From JANRLJ01 sp033762735 (GTDB lineage: Bacteria; Chloroflexota; Anaerolineae; Aggregatilineales; Phototrophicaceae): a stretch of 64,000 bases of DNA. A program made the position numbers and the translations under genes. Below the pieces are notes generated by a model. That model was not told the origin of the DNA. It worked only from the letters and a program-made list of their open reading frames with translations, and did not search any database. The stretch is from the NCBI GenBank assembly GCA_033762735.1, contig JANRLJ010000237.1:9878-73877 (forward strand). Reading direction: 5' to 3'. Positions 44,122 to 52,062 of the stretch are shown one piece after another (the first letter of the stretch is position 1; each line of letters begins with the position of its first letter).

Positions 44122-44241
44122 GGCACTTCCCTTTGCACCGCCGCCAAAAGTTTGATTCTACATATTCGCGCCGCACCCTAAATGTCATTACAATGACAAC
44201 AAGTGCGTTTGCCTGTTGTGCCCAACTGTGGAGAATGAATT

Positions 44242-46605
44242 GTGAGTGACCGTCGAAAGCTGGTTTGCGGCATTGTTGCGGGCTTCATGCTGCTGCTGGC
44301 CGCTTGCGATACCAACCCGACTCCCGTGTCAACAGGCCCAACGCCCACTGTGACCCTGCGCGGCGCACTCGTGCCCACCCGCGCCACCCCGCTGCCTACA
44401 GAAACCCCGACTCCAACGAACACGCCAACAGCAACGCGGACACCGACTGCTACACGCACACCAACCCAGACCGCAACGGCGACGGCAACCGAACTGCCTA
44501 CCAATACCGCGACCGCAACGGCGACCGCGACCGCGACCGCAACCGCGACTGAAACAGCTACGGCAACCGCAACGGCGACTGCGACCGCAACCGCAACCGC
44601 GACCGCAACCGCGACTGAAACGGCCTCGGCTACTGCAACTGAAACCAATCTTCCCACCGCAACCGCGACCGCAACCGCGACCGCAACCGCAACGAATGCT
44701 CCCACCAATACCCCTCCCCCACAGACCCAGGACGTGGGGCAAATCGAGTACGGTGATCGTGTAACCGGGACAATCGGGCAGAACAATCCTGAATTCCTGT
44801 ACAACTTTGCAGCGATACAGGGCGATGTGGTGAACATTGCCATGACAGCTACGTCCGGCAACCTCGACACGCTGCTGATTCTGCTTGATTCGGACGGCAA
44901 CGAAATCACCAACGACGACGACAGCGGGGATGAGTTCAACTCCCTGATCGAAAGCTTTACCATTCCAGCAGACGGCACCTATACCATCGTCGCCACCCGC
45001 TACGGACGCATGAGCGGGACGAGCGTGGGGGACTTTGAACTGACCTTGAATCGACGTGGCGCTGGAGACGAACCGCCGACACCAATCGACGAAAATACGG
45101 TCAGCCTGGGCGAGCAGATCACCGATGTCATTCGCGGCGATGTGTATGAGCACCGCTACGCCTTTGCTGCTGAGGAAGGTGCTGTAATCGGGATTCGACA
45201 TGACGTGGTCAATGGCAATCTCGACCCGTTCCTGATTTTGCTGGACGCGGAAGGGAACGAACTCGCGACGAATGACGATGATCCCGAAGGCAGCGGCCTG
45301 AGTTCGTACCTGCGCGAGTTTACGATCCCTGCCAGCGGCACCTATACCGTCGTCGCCACCCGTTACAATGGGGAAGAAGGTTCGACGGAAGGCCGCTTTA
45401 CGCTCACGCTGGAAAGTGACCAGCCTCTTGAAGAAACGACCGGGGTCATTGGCAACCGCTACGGCAGCCGCACTTACCTGGTAAACGGCGAGGCAAACCA
45501 GACGATCACGATAGAGATGACTGCAACCTCTGGCGATCTTGACCCGCTGCTGATCCTTTACGACGGGGCTGGACGGGAAATCGCCCGTAACGATGACCGT
45601 GACCGGGAAGGCAGCAACTTCAACGCCATAATCGACAATGTAGTACTGCCGGAAGACGGTGTGTATCGTGTTGTGGCAACGCGCTTCCTGCAAAACTTCG
45701 GCGATAATATCGGTGCCTTTACCCTGACGGTAAGCGAAGGAAGCGGCAGTTCCAGCGTCGCAATTCTGCCGACCGAAATTGAGTACGGCGCTGACGAAGA
45801 AGGAACGCTGACGGCCAACGAAAACACGGCTGTTTACACCTTCCAGGGCAGTGCCAATGACCGCATCAGCGTTCGCGTCGCCGCTCAGGATGAAGACCTT
45901 GATCCTTTAATGCTGATCGAAGACGACCGGGGTAACATCATTTTCCGCAATGACGACAACCCGTTTGATCCTGATGTGCTGACAAATGCCGGCGTCGAAG
46001 AATTTGCACTGCCTCGTGACGGGTATTACAGCATCGTGATTACCAATGCGGAAGGCACAGGCGATTATGAACTGAGCCTGAGCCTGGAAGAAGAAGGCCA
46101 GGCGGATGCCCCCCGGTACGCGGTCGTCTACCCAACCTTCAATACCGGAACATCGGTCTTCTATGCCGCCGGGGACTGGACGACGGTCGAAGATGAAGAA
46201 TACAGCGCGGATGCGTTCCCGGCATTCGTGCTGCCGGAACTGCTGCCGGGGGAAACTGTCGAACAGGTCATTCTCGATCTGGCACAGTGTATACCCGCCA
46301 GCGAAGGCCGCATCGCGCCTGACTATGACATCTTTGACGATTTCGGCGACCTGAGCGTGTTCTTCAACACGACTTACACTGTGCCAGCGGATGTTGCCAA
46401 CGAAGCGGCTGATGACCCGCAGCCCATTACCGAACTCAGTCAGTGCGACCAGATCGACGTGACTGACTTCATCATCGAAGCCTATGAAAGCGGCGCTTCG
46501 ATCGTGCAGTTCCAGCTTTCATTTGAGGAAGAGACGATTGCGAATCAGCAGATCGACGCGCTGATCTTCCCCTATCCCAACCTCATCATCACCACTACTC
46601 GTTAG
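44242..46605 (+). CDS. Lipoprotein with Thr-Ala linker and PPC-type beta-sandwich domains
   Basis: 787 residues. Lipobox LLLAACDTN gives a lipid-modified Cys at about residue 22. Residues 30-155 are an almost pure Thr/Ala/Pro spacer. Then four repeated pre-peptidase C-terminal-like domains follow, each with a core such as GNLDTLLILLDSDGNEITNDDDS and a FTIPADGTYTIVATRYG end. The final 150 residues are distinct with CIPASEGRIAPDYD. It is probably a surface-exposed binding protein. GTG 44242 has a GGAG box eight bases upstream. Confidence 0.85.
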   Translation: MSDRRKLVCGIVAGFMLLLAACDTNPTPVSTGPTPTVTLRGALVPTRATPLPTETPTPTNTPTATRTPTATRTPTQTATATATELPTNTATATATATATATATETATATATATATATATATATATETASATATETNLPTATATATATATATNAPTNTPPPQTQDVGQIEYGDRVTGTIGQNNPEFLYNFAAIQGDVVNIAMTATSGNLDTLLILLDSDGNEITNDDDSGDEFNSLIESFTIPADGTYTIVATRYGRMSGTSVGDFELTLNRRGAGDEPPTPIDENTVSLGEQITDVIRGDVYEHRYAFAAEEGAVIGIRHDVVNGNLDPFLILLDAEGNELATNDDDPEGSGLSSYLREFTIPASGTYTVVATRYNGEEGSTEGRFTLTLESDQPLEETTGVIGNRYGSRTYLVNGEANQTITIEMTATSGDLDPLLILYDGAGREIARNDDRDREGSNFNAIIDNVVLPEDGVYRVVATRFLQNFGDNIGAFTLTVSEGSGSSSVAILPTEIEYGADEEGTLTANENTAVYTFQGSANDRISVRVAAQDEDLDPLMLIEDDRGNIIFRNDDNPFDPDVLTNAGVEEFALPRDGYYSIVITNAEGTGDYELSLSLEEEGQADAPRYAVVYPTFNTGTSVFYAAGDWTTVEDEEYSADAFPAFVLPELLPGETVEQVILDLAQCIPASEGRIAPDYDIFDDFGDLSVFFNTTYTVPADVANEAADDPQPITELSQCDQIDVTDFIIEAYESGASIVQFQLSFEEETIANQQIDALIFPYPNLIITTTR
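44400..44712 (+). repeat. Low-complexity hexanucleotide-like repeat coding for the Thr-Ala linker
   Basis: Variants of ACCGCA/ACCGCG/ACGGCG recur dozens of times, producing alternating Thr-Ala. Such tracts can change length by slippage or recombination. Confidence 0.85.
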
Positions 46606-46612
46606 TCAGAAC

Positions 46613-46642
46613 AGACGCGCCAGCGACAGTTCTAGCGCGTCT
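46613..46642. terminator. Hairpin between convergent genes, possible bidirectional terminator
   Basis: AGACGCGC (46613-46620) pairs with GCGCGTCT (46635-46642) over a 14-base loop, between the lipoprotein stop and inside the end of the response regulator gene. The U-tract is poor (TGTTCC), so efficiency is doubtful. Confidence 0.4.
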
Positions 46643-47339
46643 TGTTCCGTGCCACAAAGCGATACCCGACCCCATATTCGTTATGGATATAGGTCGGGTT
46701 TTTAATGTCCGGCTCGATTTTCCGCCGCAGATGCGAAACGTAAATACGTGGGTAGTGATGCTCGTTCTTGTATTCCGTTCCCCACACCTGCTCCAGCAGT
46801 TCGCCAAACGTGAGCACTTCTCCCCGGTTCTGGATAAACGTCGCCAGCAGGTTAAATTCAGTCGGCGTGAGGCGAACTTCCCGTCCGTTGATCTTCACCC
46901 GGCGTGTCGCCAGATCAATATTCAGATGCCCGTCATCATAGCCGACGAGCTGCTTTTCCCGCAGTTCAGCCAGGCTCGCCCGCCGCAGCAGCGCCCGCAC
47001 CCGCGCATGAAATTCGATGTTGCCGAAAGGTTTAAGCATATATTCATCTGCGCCACTGTCCAGCCCTTCCGCGATTTCTTCCTCGCTTACGGCATGTGCC
47101 GTCATCATCAGAATCGGCACATCAGACTTCTCCCGAACGCGACGGCAAAGCTCCAGCCCATTCATATTGGGCAGCGCCACATCCATAATCAGCAGGGCGA
47201 AATCGCCGTTGTTGAACTGGCGCAGCCCTTCATCTCCATGAGAAGCTGTTGAGACTTGATACCCGTGACGCTCAAGATCAAGCTGCAAGAGTCGCAATAA
47301 TTCTTTGTCGTCTTCTATAATGAGAATTTGGCCGGACAT
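46632..47339 (-). CDS. OmpR-family response regulator (orphan)
   Basis: 235 residues. Receiver domain with acidic pocket IIEDDKE, phosphoacceptor Asp in LLIMDVALPNMNG and Lys in MLKPFG; C-terminal winged helix (LTPTEFNLLATFIQNRGEVLTFGELLEQVW, YVSHLRRKIEPD). It regulates transcription on phosphorylation. No histidine kinase gene is nearby. ATG 47339 gives the typical start (SGQILIIEDD). A TGCTAGAAT promoter lies at 47368-47376. Confidence 0.93.
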   Translation of the reverse strand: MSGQILIIEDDKELLRLLQLDLERHGYQVSTASHGDEGLRQFNNGDFALLIMDVALPNMNGLELCRRVREKSDVPILMMTAHAVSEEEIAEGLDSGADEYMLKPFGNIEFHARVRALLRRASLAELREKQLVGYDDGHLNIDLATRRVKINGREVRLTPTEFNLLATFIQNRGEVLTFGELLEQVWGTEYKNEHHYPRIYVSHLRRKIEPDIKNPTYIHNEYGVGYRFVARNKTR

Positions 47340-47367
47340 CTTCGATAAACTCCTTATGGTTGTCACC

Positions 47368-47376
47368 ATTCTAGCA
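47368..47376 (-). promoter_or_regulatory. Extended -10 promoter of the response regulator
   Basis: Minus-strand TGCTAGAAT about 29 bases upstream of ATG 47339, with an AAGGAG box in between. Confidence 0.45.
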
Positions 47377-47495
47377 TCAGCCTTTCAACCGCGCGAAGAT
47401 CAGTCCAGCCTCATAGGCCGTCGCTATACACACCCAAAAGCCTGTGCTATGCTAACATCCATTATCCTGATATGTAGAGTGTTACAGGATTACGT

Positions 47496-49070
47496 GTGTC
47501 GTTTCCCTTTAGCCGAAACCGACTGGCTGCCGAGGTTAAGTTTCCAGAAACGCTACAGGCCAATCAACACACCTTCAATGCCCCCGAACGGCTTCTCGAC
47601 AGTGTTCCTGGACTGCTGACCTGGCTGACTTTCGCCGTTTGTGTGATCGTCTCGTTGGTCGCGCCGCTTGACCTGTTTACCATCGCAGCGATTGTCTCGT
47701 TTTATTCCTGTATCCGTTTTCTATTAGCCGCGACCGCTAACCTTACAGGATTGCGTTACATCAGGGAGTGGGAGCAGGTCGATTGGCTGGCGCGTTATCA
47801 ACGAGAAAAAACCTCAAAGGCGCTGGCGTGGGACGCTGTTCATCATGTGGTCATCGTGCCCAACTTCCAGGAACCAGCGCAAATTCTGTGCGAGTCGCTC
47901 TCCGCGCTGGCGTGTTCCCCACAGGCCAGGCGGATGACCGTCGTGCTGGCAATGGAGATGCGAGAGGCTGAAGCCGTCGCCAAAGCCGAAGCCCTCAGAC
48001 AGGAGTTTGAAGGGTCTTTTGCCAACCTCTGGATCACCCTGCATCCCGACGGACTTCCCGGCGAAATTCCCTGTAAGTCCTCCAATCTGGCGTGGGCGGG
48101 GCGCTGGGCACGCAATGAACTGGTCGAAACACTGGGCATGAACCCGGAACACCTTATCGTAACGACGATGGATGCCGATACACTCTGGCATCGGAATTAC
48201 TTCTGCGCCCTGACCTATCAGTTTGCGCTTAACCCCAATCGCCACGAGCGCTTCTGGCAGGCGCCTATCCGCTACCACAACAACATCTGGGACATCAATC
48301 CCCTGATGCGGCTGGTGAACGCCTATTCCGCCGCCTTTGAACTGGCCTATCTGGCCGGGTTCTGGTGGAGTCCGATGCCGATCTCGTCCTATTCGCTCAG
48401 CCTGTGCCTGTTGGAAAACAGCGGCTACTGGGACGGGAACGCGATTGCCGACGAATGGCGCATGTATATCAAGGCCTTCTTCGCGCAGAAAGGCCGCCTC
48501 AAACTCGAACCGATCTACCTGCCCTTCCGCGCCTATGCTACAACAGGCGAAACCTTCTGGGAGGAAATCAAAAATCGATATCAGCAGACGCTGCGTCATG
48601 CCTGGGGCAGCAAGGAGATCGGCTATGCCATCGGGCAGATGCTCAAGGTGCGCGGCACACAACCGCTCCCCGTCCTCAGCCTGTTCATCCGCGTCGCGCA
48701 TGACCTGCTGCTGTCGAGCGCGGGTTGGATGGTAATCATGCTGGGTGGGCAGCTTCCCCTGCTGCTGAACGTTGCGCTGCCGGAAGACCTCCTCGTCCTG
48801 AGCGCAGGCTGGCAGAACCCGGCGCTGGTCGTCTGGCAGACGGCGATTGTGGTCAGCGCGGTGCTGAGCATTCTGGTGTGGCGAGCCGACGTGCGCCAGC
48901 GCCCCCCGCGCCACGCGCCACTGACGTTTCGTGAACGCTGCCTTACCCTCGCCAGCTTTGCCGCCCTGCCGCTGATGGTGTCGCTGTTTGTGTCCATCCC
49001 CGTTATCCAGGCGCAGACTCGCCTGCTTGTGGGAATGCTGCTGGATTTCCGCGTTTCACCAAAGCGATAA
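47496..49070 (+). CDS. Family 2 glycosyltransferase-like membrane protein
   Basis: 524 residues from GTG 47496. Two N-terminal membrane helices, then a GT-A domain with VVIVPNFQEPAQILCESLSAL and the metal-binding TMDADTLWH (about 230), a further DEWRMYIKAFF acceptor-type motif, and three or four C-terminal helices. It resembles membrane GT2 enzymes that make or modify envelope polysaccharides. The exact product is unknown. Confidence 0.75.
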   Translation: MSFPFSRNRLAAEVKFPETLQANQHTFNAPERLLDSVPGLLTWLTFAVCVIVSLVAPLDLFTIAAIVSFYSCIRFLLAATANLTGLRYIREWEQVDWLARYQREKTSKALAWDAVHHVVIVPNFQEPAQILCESLSALACSPQARRMTVVLAMEMREAEAVAKAEALRQEFEGSFANLWITLHPDGLPGEIPCKSSNLAWAGRWARNELVETLGMNPEHLIVTTMDADTLWHRNYFCALTYQFALNPNRHERFWQAPIRYHNNIWDINPLMRLVNAYSAAFELAYLAGFWWSPMPISSYSLSLCLLENSGYWDGNAIADEWRMYIKAFFAQKGRLKLEPIYLPFRAYATTGETFWEEIKNRYQQTLRHAWGSKEIGYAIGQMLKVRGTQPLPVLSLFIRVAHDLLLSSAGWMVIMLGGQLPLLLNVALPEDLLVLSAGWQNPALVVWQTAIVVSAVLSILVWRADVRQRPPRHAPLTFRERCLTLASFAALPLMVSLFVSIPVIQAQTRLLVGMLLDFRVSPKR

Positions 49071-49090
49071 CGCAACATCAACACACACAA

Positions 49091-49099
49091 TGCTATAAT
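49091..49099 (+). promoter_or_regulatory. Extended -10 promoter of the pseudouridine synthase gene
   Basis: TGCTATAAT. A 7-bp inverted repeat (TGTTCAA 49118-49124 with TTGAACA 49134-49140) follows in the leader. Confidence 0.6.
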
Positions 49100-49158
49100 G
49101 GCAGATTCAGAGCGACTTGTTCAAAGCCGCTCGTTGAACATGAGTTGAGGGTACTCTC

Positions 49159-50928
49159 GTGAAAGAGCGTGTGCAAAAAATTCTGGCGCAGGCGGATTAC
49201 GGTTCGCGCCGTGCCTGTGAAGAAATTATCCGTCAGGGACGGGTGAAGGTGAACGGTCAGGTCATCAGCCTGGGCGATCAGGCTGACCCCGAACACGATA
49301 CCATTGAAGTCGATGGGGTGAAACTACGGCTCAGGACCGCGCCGAAAGTCTATTACGCTTACTACAAGCCTGCCAACGTGCTTTCGACCAACGTGGCGCA
49401 GTACAAGGACGACCGCCCGACCGTGCGTGATATGGTTCCGGTCGAAGGGCATCTGTTCATGATTGGCCGTCTGGACGCGGAAAGCGAAGGGCTGATCGTC
49501 CTGACCAACGACGGCGAAATGGCAAACAAGCTGGCGCATCCCCGTTACCAGCACACCAAAACCTATACAGTTGTGGTCTATGGCCGCCCAACACAGCAGG
49601 TGCTCGAAACATGGCAGAACGGTGTCCCGCTGGAAGAAGGCCGCAGCGCCCCCTGCTATGTGCAGATCACCCGTACTGAACCGGAAATAACCACCCTCAA
49701 AATCGTGATGACCGAGGGCAAGAAGCGCCAGATCCGGCGGGTTGCCTCGCAGCTTGGGCATCCGGTGCGCAAGCTGATCCGCACGCAGATCGGCCAGCTT
49801 GAACTGGAGAAACTGCGCAAGGGCGAATGGGTGCAGCTTCGCCCGGAGGAAGTGCGGCTGATGCAGGAACCCGCGCCGGAACTCGATTACATTCGGCGAC
49901 GCAAGCGAACCCTTCGCGCCACCCGCGTCTACCGTCCGAAGGAGGAACCGCGCTCCAGGCAAGAACGCGACGAACCGAGGACTTTTGGCGACCGTCCAGA
50001 ACGGGGAGAGCGCCGTGAACGCCGCCCCTACAGCGAACGCGGGGAACGGTCAGAACGCTCGGCTGGTGAGCCGCGCCGGGATCGTCCCCAGGGGGAACGC
50101 AGCGCCTACGGCGAACGGTCAGAACGCGGGGAACGACCTGAAAGGCGCGAACGCAGCGCCTACAGCGAGCGGGGGGAACGGTCGGAGCGTGGCGAACGCG
50201 GGCAGCGGAAGGAATGGGGTCAGCGGGACGGGGAACGGTCTTCCTCGGTACGTGCACGTCCGCGCCCCAACAGCCGTCCACGCCGCCCCGGTGAACGCGA
50301 TGACGACCGTGACCAGACACGTAGTGAACGTTCAGAACGATCATTCCGAGGGGAACGCGCCACACGGGATAATGCAGCACGGCCTTCAGGTGCACGTCCG
50401 CGTCCCAACAGCCGTCCACGCCGCCCCGGTGAGCGTGATGACGACCGTGACCAGACGCGCGGCGAGCGCTCAGAACGATCATTCCGAGGGGAACGCGCCA
50501 CACGGGATGATGCCCATCCTTCAAGCGCGCGCCCTTCAGGAACACGTCCACGCCCCAACAGCCGCCCACGCCGCAGACCAGATGGTGTTGAAGGCCGTGA
50601 CGAAAATCGCGGCGAAAACAGTGAACGGCGGGAACGCCGCCCAAGACGTGACGGCGGCACACAGGAGGACTCTCGTCCATCGGGCACACGGCCTTCGGGC
50701 ACGCGCTCCCGTCCCAATAACCGTCCTCGCCGCCCGGCAAAAACGGGCGGTGATGAGGGCGGCAGTGGCAGCGAACGCCGGGAACGTCGCCCGCGCAATG
50801 ACGGCGATTCATCCGGCGACTCGCGGGAAAGGCCGACTCGCTCCCGTCCTACCTCGCGCCCGCGCAGACCGGGATCGCGGCGGCCTGGTGGTGGTGATAC
50901 AGGCAAAAACCGTCGTCCAAGACAATGA
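49159..50928 (+). CDS. rRNA/tRNA pseudouridine synthase (RsuA/RluB type) with long disordered tail
   Basis: 589 residues from GTG 49159 (GAGGG box seven bases upstream). The S4 RNA-binding domain (1-60) is followed by the synthase core with catalytic Asp in GRLDAESEGLIVLTNDGE (about 110) and the KKRQIRR motif, ending near 245. About 340 further residues consist of Arg, Glu, Gly, Ser and Pro (GERSERSFRGERATRD, SRPRRPGERDDDRDQ) with tandem repeats. Family members usually have 230-300 residues. The tail likely binds RNA. Its stop overlaps the PlsC start by four bases. Confidence 0.9.
   Translation: MKERVQKILAQADYGSRRACEEIIRQGRVKVNGQVISLGDQADPEHDTIEVDGVKLRLRTAPKVYYAYYKPANVLSTNVAQYKDDRPTVRDMVPVEGHLFMIGRLDAESEGLIVLTNDGEMANKLAHPRYQHTKTYTVVVYGRPTQQVLETWQNGVPLEEGRSAPCYVQITRTEPEITTLKIVMTEGKKRQIRRVASQLGHPVRKLIRTQIGQLELEKLRKGEWVQLRPEEVRLMQEPAPELDYIRRRKRTLRATRVYRPKEEPRSRQERDEPRTFGDRPERGERRERRPYSERGERSERSAGEPRRDRPQGERSAYGERSERGERPERRERSAYSERGERSERGERGQRKEWGQRDGERSSSVRARPRPNSRPRRPGERDDDRDQTRSERSERSFRGERATRDNAARPSGARPRPNSRPRRPGERDDDRDQTRGERSERSFRGERATRDDAHPSSARPSGTRPRPNSRPRRRPDGVEGRDENRGENSERRERRPRRDGGTQEDSRPSGTRPSGTRSRPNNRPRRPAKTGGDEGGSGSERRERRPRNDGDSSGDSRERPTRSRPTSRPRRPGSRRPGGGDTGKNRRPRQ
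50248..50540 (+). repeat. Two tandem ~141-bp coding repeats in the pseudouridine synthase tail
   Basis: Two copies of a unit that encodes SRPRRPGERDDDRDQTR plus ERSERSFRGERATRD lie back to back (about 50251-50391 and 50392-50540) with only scattered differences; a diverged third copy follows. Confidence 0.75.
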
Positions 50929-51665
50929 GCACCCTCTCAACGGTTCAGGAATACGTCGCCCGCCAGCCCAGTTTCGGTTGGCGGCGGGCGATTCTGCGTG
51001 GCTTGATTCGCAGCATTGGCTTTACCCTGCTGTGTCGGGTTGAGGTCACAGGCGCAGAAAATGTGCCGACCAGCGGCCCAATCATCCTGATGATGAGCCA
51101 CATTTCGGCCATTGACCCGATTGTGTGCATGGGCGTGGTGAAACAGCGCTATATCATCCCCATGACCAAGATCGAGAACACCGAGAACCCACTTTTGCGC
51201 TTTTTCGTGTGGTGGTGGGGCGCGTACACCGTCCGCCGGGAAGAAGTTGACCGCACTGCCCTGCTGAATTCGATTGAACTGGTCAAAAGCGGGCAGGCGA
51301 TTCTGATCGCCCCGGAAGGCACACGCCATCCTGAAGGCTTGGGTCACGCCAAGGATGGGCTGACCTATGTCGCCACCAAAGCGGATGCAGTCGTGGTGCC
51401 TGTTGCCATGTACGGCGCAGTCGATTTTATGCAGCGCTGGAAGCGAGGCCGTCGCGCCTTCGCCGGGGTTGCCTTTGGCCGTCCGTTTCGCTTCAAAACC
51501 AACGGACGCACCCGCATCCCCCGCGACGAGCTGGCGTTGATGACGCAGGAAGCGATGTATCAAATGGCGCTGGCACAGCCCGTCCCTGCCCTGCGAGGCG
51601 TGTATGCTGACCTCGACAAAGCGACCACCGAAACGCTCGAATTCGTAAACCCTTCTGCCGGGTAA
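50925..51665 (+). CDS. plsC: 1-acyl-sn-glycerol-3-phosphate acyltransferase family protein
   Basis: 246 residues. The acyltransferase HX4D motif reads HISAID (about residue 63), with the later APEGTRHPEG substrate motif. It acylates lysophosphatidic acid in phospholipid synthesis at the membrane. ATG 50925 overlaps the previous stop as ATGA, so expression is coupled to the pseudouridine synthase. Confidence 0.9.
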   Translation: MSTLSTVQEYVARQPSFGWRRAILRGLIRSIGFTLLCRVEVTGAENVPTSGPIILMMSHISAIDPIVCMGVVKQRYIIPMTKIENTENPLLRFFVWWWGAYTVRREEVDRTALLNSIELVKSGQAILIAPEGTRHPEGLGHAKDGLTYVATKADAVVVPVAMYGAVDFMQRWKRGRRAFAGVAFGRPFRFKTNGRTRIPRDELALMTQEAMYQMALAQPVPALRGVYADLDKATTETLEFVNPSAG

Positions 51666-51673
51666 AATTTTCC

Positions 51674-51702
51674 TTGCGCACACGGCCTGCACCCGCTATC
51701 AT
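51674..51702 (+). promoter_or_regulatory. Candidate promoter of glmS
   Basis: TTGCGC (51674-51679), 17 bp spacer, TATCAT (51697-51702). It would place the start about 55 nt before the ribozyme cleavage site. Confidence 0.4.
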
Positions 51703-51763
51703 GCCGCCCATTGATTTTCTGGCACAGAAAGAGGCAAAGCGCGCCGCAATCGGGGGAAAGATA

Positions 51764-51965
51764 GCGCATGGGCCGATCATCATGGATCGGTTGACGAGGT
51801 GACGGTTGCCTGCTTCGGTGCAGGCCTACGGTCAAACGGCTGTTTGACCCAAAATCGAAAGATCAGCGGATGCCGTCAGGGTGCGACCACCACCCTTTGT
51901 CTCCTCCCTCCGTACAAGTAAAGCCGAACACGAAAACCAGAGGGCAACCTCCGGGACAGGTGCAG
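51764..51965 (+). ncRNA. glmS-rz: glmS ribozyme
   Basis: The 397-base gap before glmS holds the ordered conserved elements of this metabolite-activated self-cleaving RNA: AGCGC with predicted cleavage between 51763 and 51764; P2 hairpin CCGATC/GATCGG directly followed by TTGACGAGGTG (51791-51801); ATCGA (51854); GCGGATGCC (51866); a P4-like stem AGGGTG/CACCCT; then GTAAAGCC and GGGCAACCTCCGGGACAGG. Two extra hairpins (51808-51825 and 51831-51847) are inserted between the core strands. The motif is best known in Firmicutes, where glucosamine 6-phosphate triggers cleavage and lowers GlmS. Confidence 0.9.
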
Positions 51966-52062
51966 GCAGGTGGGTTATGAACGGTCAGCGGGAAGGCTGC
52001 GCGTGGCGCTGCCGGGCTGCCCCGCGCCACTGCATCCATCACCCAAACGGAGGGCTTTTGCT

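Noticed and set aside
44178..44978. Minus-strand open frame rich in alternating Val-Ala
   Set aside because: It is the reverse complement of the lipoprotein's Thr-Ala repeat; no start signal and no family pattern.
50220..50906. Long open frames on both strands over the Arg-rich tail
   Set aside because: Low stop-codon density arises from the repetitive GC-rich composition; the + frame with S4 and catalytic motifs is the gene.
51970..52062. Longer N-terminus of GlmS
   Set aside because: The catalytic Cys must follow the initiator Met, and this DNA lies in the leader behind the ribozyme.
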